A stretch of 64,000 bases of DNA from Paraburkholderia bryophila (GTDB lineage: Bacteria > Pseudomonadota > Gammaproteobacteria > Burkholderiales > Burkholderiaceae): assembly GCF_013409255.1 (NCBI RefSeq), contig NZ_JACCAS010000001.1:2418001-2482000 (forward strand), given 5' to 3'. A program made the position numbers and the translations under genes. The notes under the pieces are model-generated. The model was given only the letters and a program-made list of their open reading frames with translations. It did no database searches and had not been told where the DNA came from. Position 1 is the stretch's first letter. Every line of letters begins with the position of its first letter. This document shows, in pieces, positions 63,749 to 64,000 of this stretch.

Positions 63749-64000
63749 TTACTTGACGTTCGCGCCGACCGCCTGGTCCCACTGCTTCGTGATGGTTTCC
63801 TTATAGGCGTCCTGTTGGGACAGCGTCGGGAACACCACATTCTTGTACGACGACGGCGGCGGCAGCTTGTCGAGCAGCGCTTGCGGCACCTTCTTGCCCG
63901 CCACCAGTTCGTTGTAGCGCATCGGGTGGCAGTAGCCCGTCAGCCAGCCGATCTGGCCTTCGTCCGAGTACAGGTATTCCATCCACAGCTTGGCGGCGTT
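63749..64000 (-). CDS. ABC transporter substrate-binding protein, C-terminal part only
   Basis: The last 84 codons of a periplasmic binding protein whose 5' end is outside the window: KLWMEYLYSDEGQIGWLTGYCHPMRY, then VPQALLDKLPPPSSYKNVVFPTLSQQDAYKETITKQWDQAVG. The pattern of YLYSDEGQ with a final helix is that of family-1 extracellular binding proteins (PotD/FbpA/2-aminoethylphosphonate type). The ligand cannot be named. It heads the operon with two permeases and an ATPase. Confidence 0.85.
   Translation of the reverse strand, partial: NAAKLWMEYLYSDEGQIGWLTGYCHPMRYNELVAGKKVPQALLDKLPPPSSYKNVVFPTLSQQDAYKETITKQWDQAVGANVK

Overview
This 64-kb window is GC-rich chromosomal DNA of a betaproteobacterium, most likely Paraburkholderia or Burkholderia (main chromosome). 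The evidence is the gene order (rsmD/ftsY, rpoH, cydAB, nag-PTS, cox cluster, gpsA-secB-grxC, gshAB-PTS, glnK-amtB, dctABD), the strong G/C third-position bias, and Burkholderiaceae-type protein architectures such as the cytochrome oxidase subunit II-cytochrome c-OmpA fusion. I saw no rRNA, tRNA, CRISPR array, insertion sequence or prophage. This is core metabolism with dense regulatory sites rather than an island.

Layout. 1-4.2 kb: start of rsmD, ftsY, a fumarylpyruvate/fumarylacetoacetate hydrolase plus zeta-class isomerase pair, and ybiB. 4.2-5.9 kb: a promoter, a leucine-rich 24-residue leader peptide with four clustered CTA codons and a hairpin, ahead of a leuA-type 2-isopropylmalate synthase that has lost its C-terminal part. 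5.8-8.1 kb: a SnoaL-like protein, a PagL-type lipid A deacylase, and rpoH behind a perfect CIRCE operator. 8.4-11.6 kb: cydP-cydA-cydB-cydX (cytochrome bd oxidase). 11.7-19.3 kb: GlcNAc regulon (GntR regulator, nagA, SIS-type deaminase, fused EIIA-HPr-EI, NagE permease) from one strong promoter overlapped by a palindromic operator. 19.5-23.9 kb: MarR-GNAT fusion, metQ, a chemoreceptor, a YciI protein. 24-34.7 kb: aa3 cytochrome c oxidase (ctaC, ctaD, ctaG, ctaE) with its heme A and copper assembly genes (SURF1, ctaA, ctaB, SCO, a second SCO-like protein) and small membrane proteins. 35-43.5 kb: BioC-like methyltransferase, comF, trmL, gpsA, secB, grxC, rhodanese, gpmA, ctpA, moeB/thiF. 43.6-49.2 kb: general PTS (ptsI, ptsH, EIIA-Man) below gshB and gshA. 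49.5-53.8 kb: amtB-glnK with a sigma-54 promoter and an upstream NtrC-type site, ubiK, comM. 54-60.3 kb: lipoprotein, TlpA-like thioredoxin, dctD, dctB, dctA, with a sigma-54 promoter and a palindrome ahead of dctA. 60.7-64 kb: an ABC importer whose binding-protein gene runs off the window.

How the parts connect. Two separate phosphotransfer chains lie within 35 kb: a dedicated GlcNAc chain and a regulatory-looking HPr/EI/EIIA-Man chain. Two independent systems (ammonium uptake and C4-dicarboxylate uptake) carry the same sigma-54 core TGGCAT-N5-TTGC. The most striking observation is the apparently intact leucine attenuator in front of a truncated leuA paralogue.
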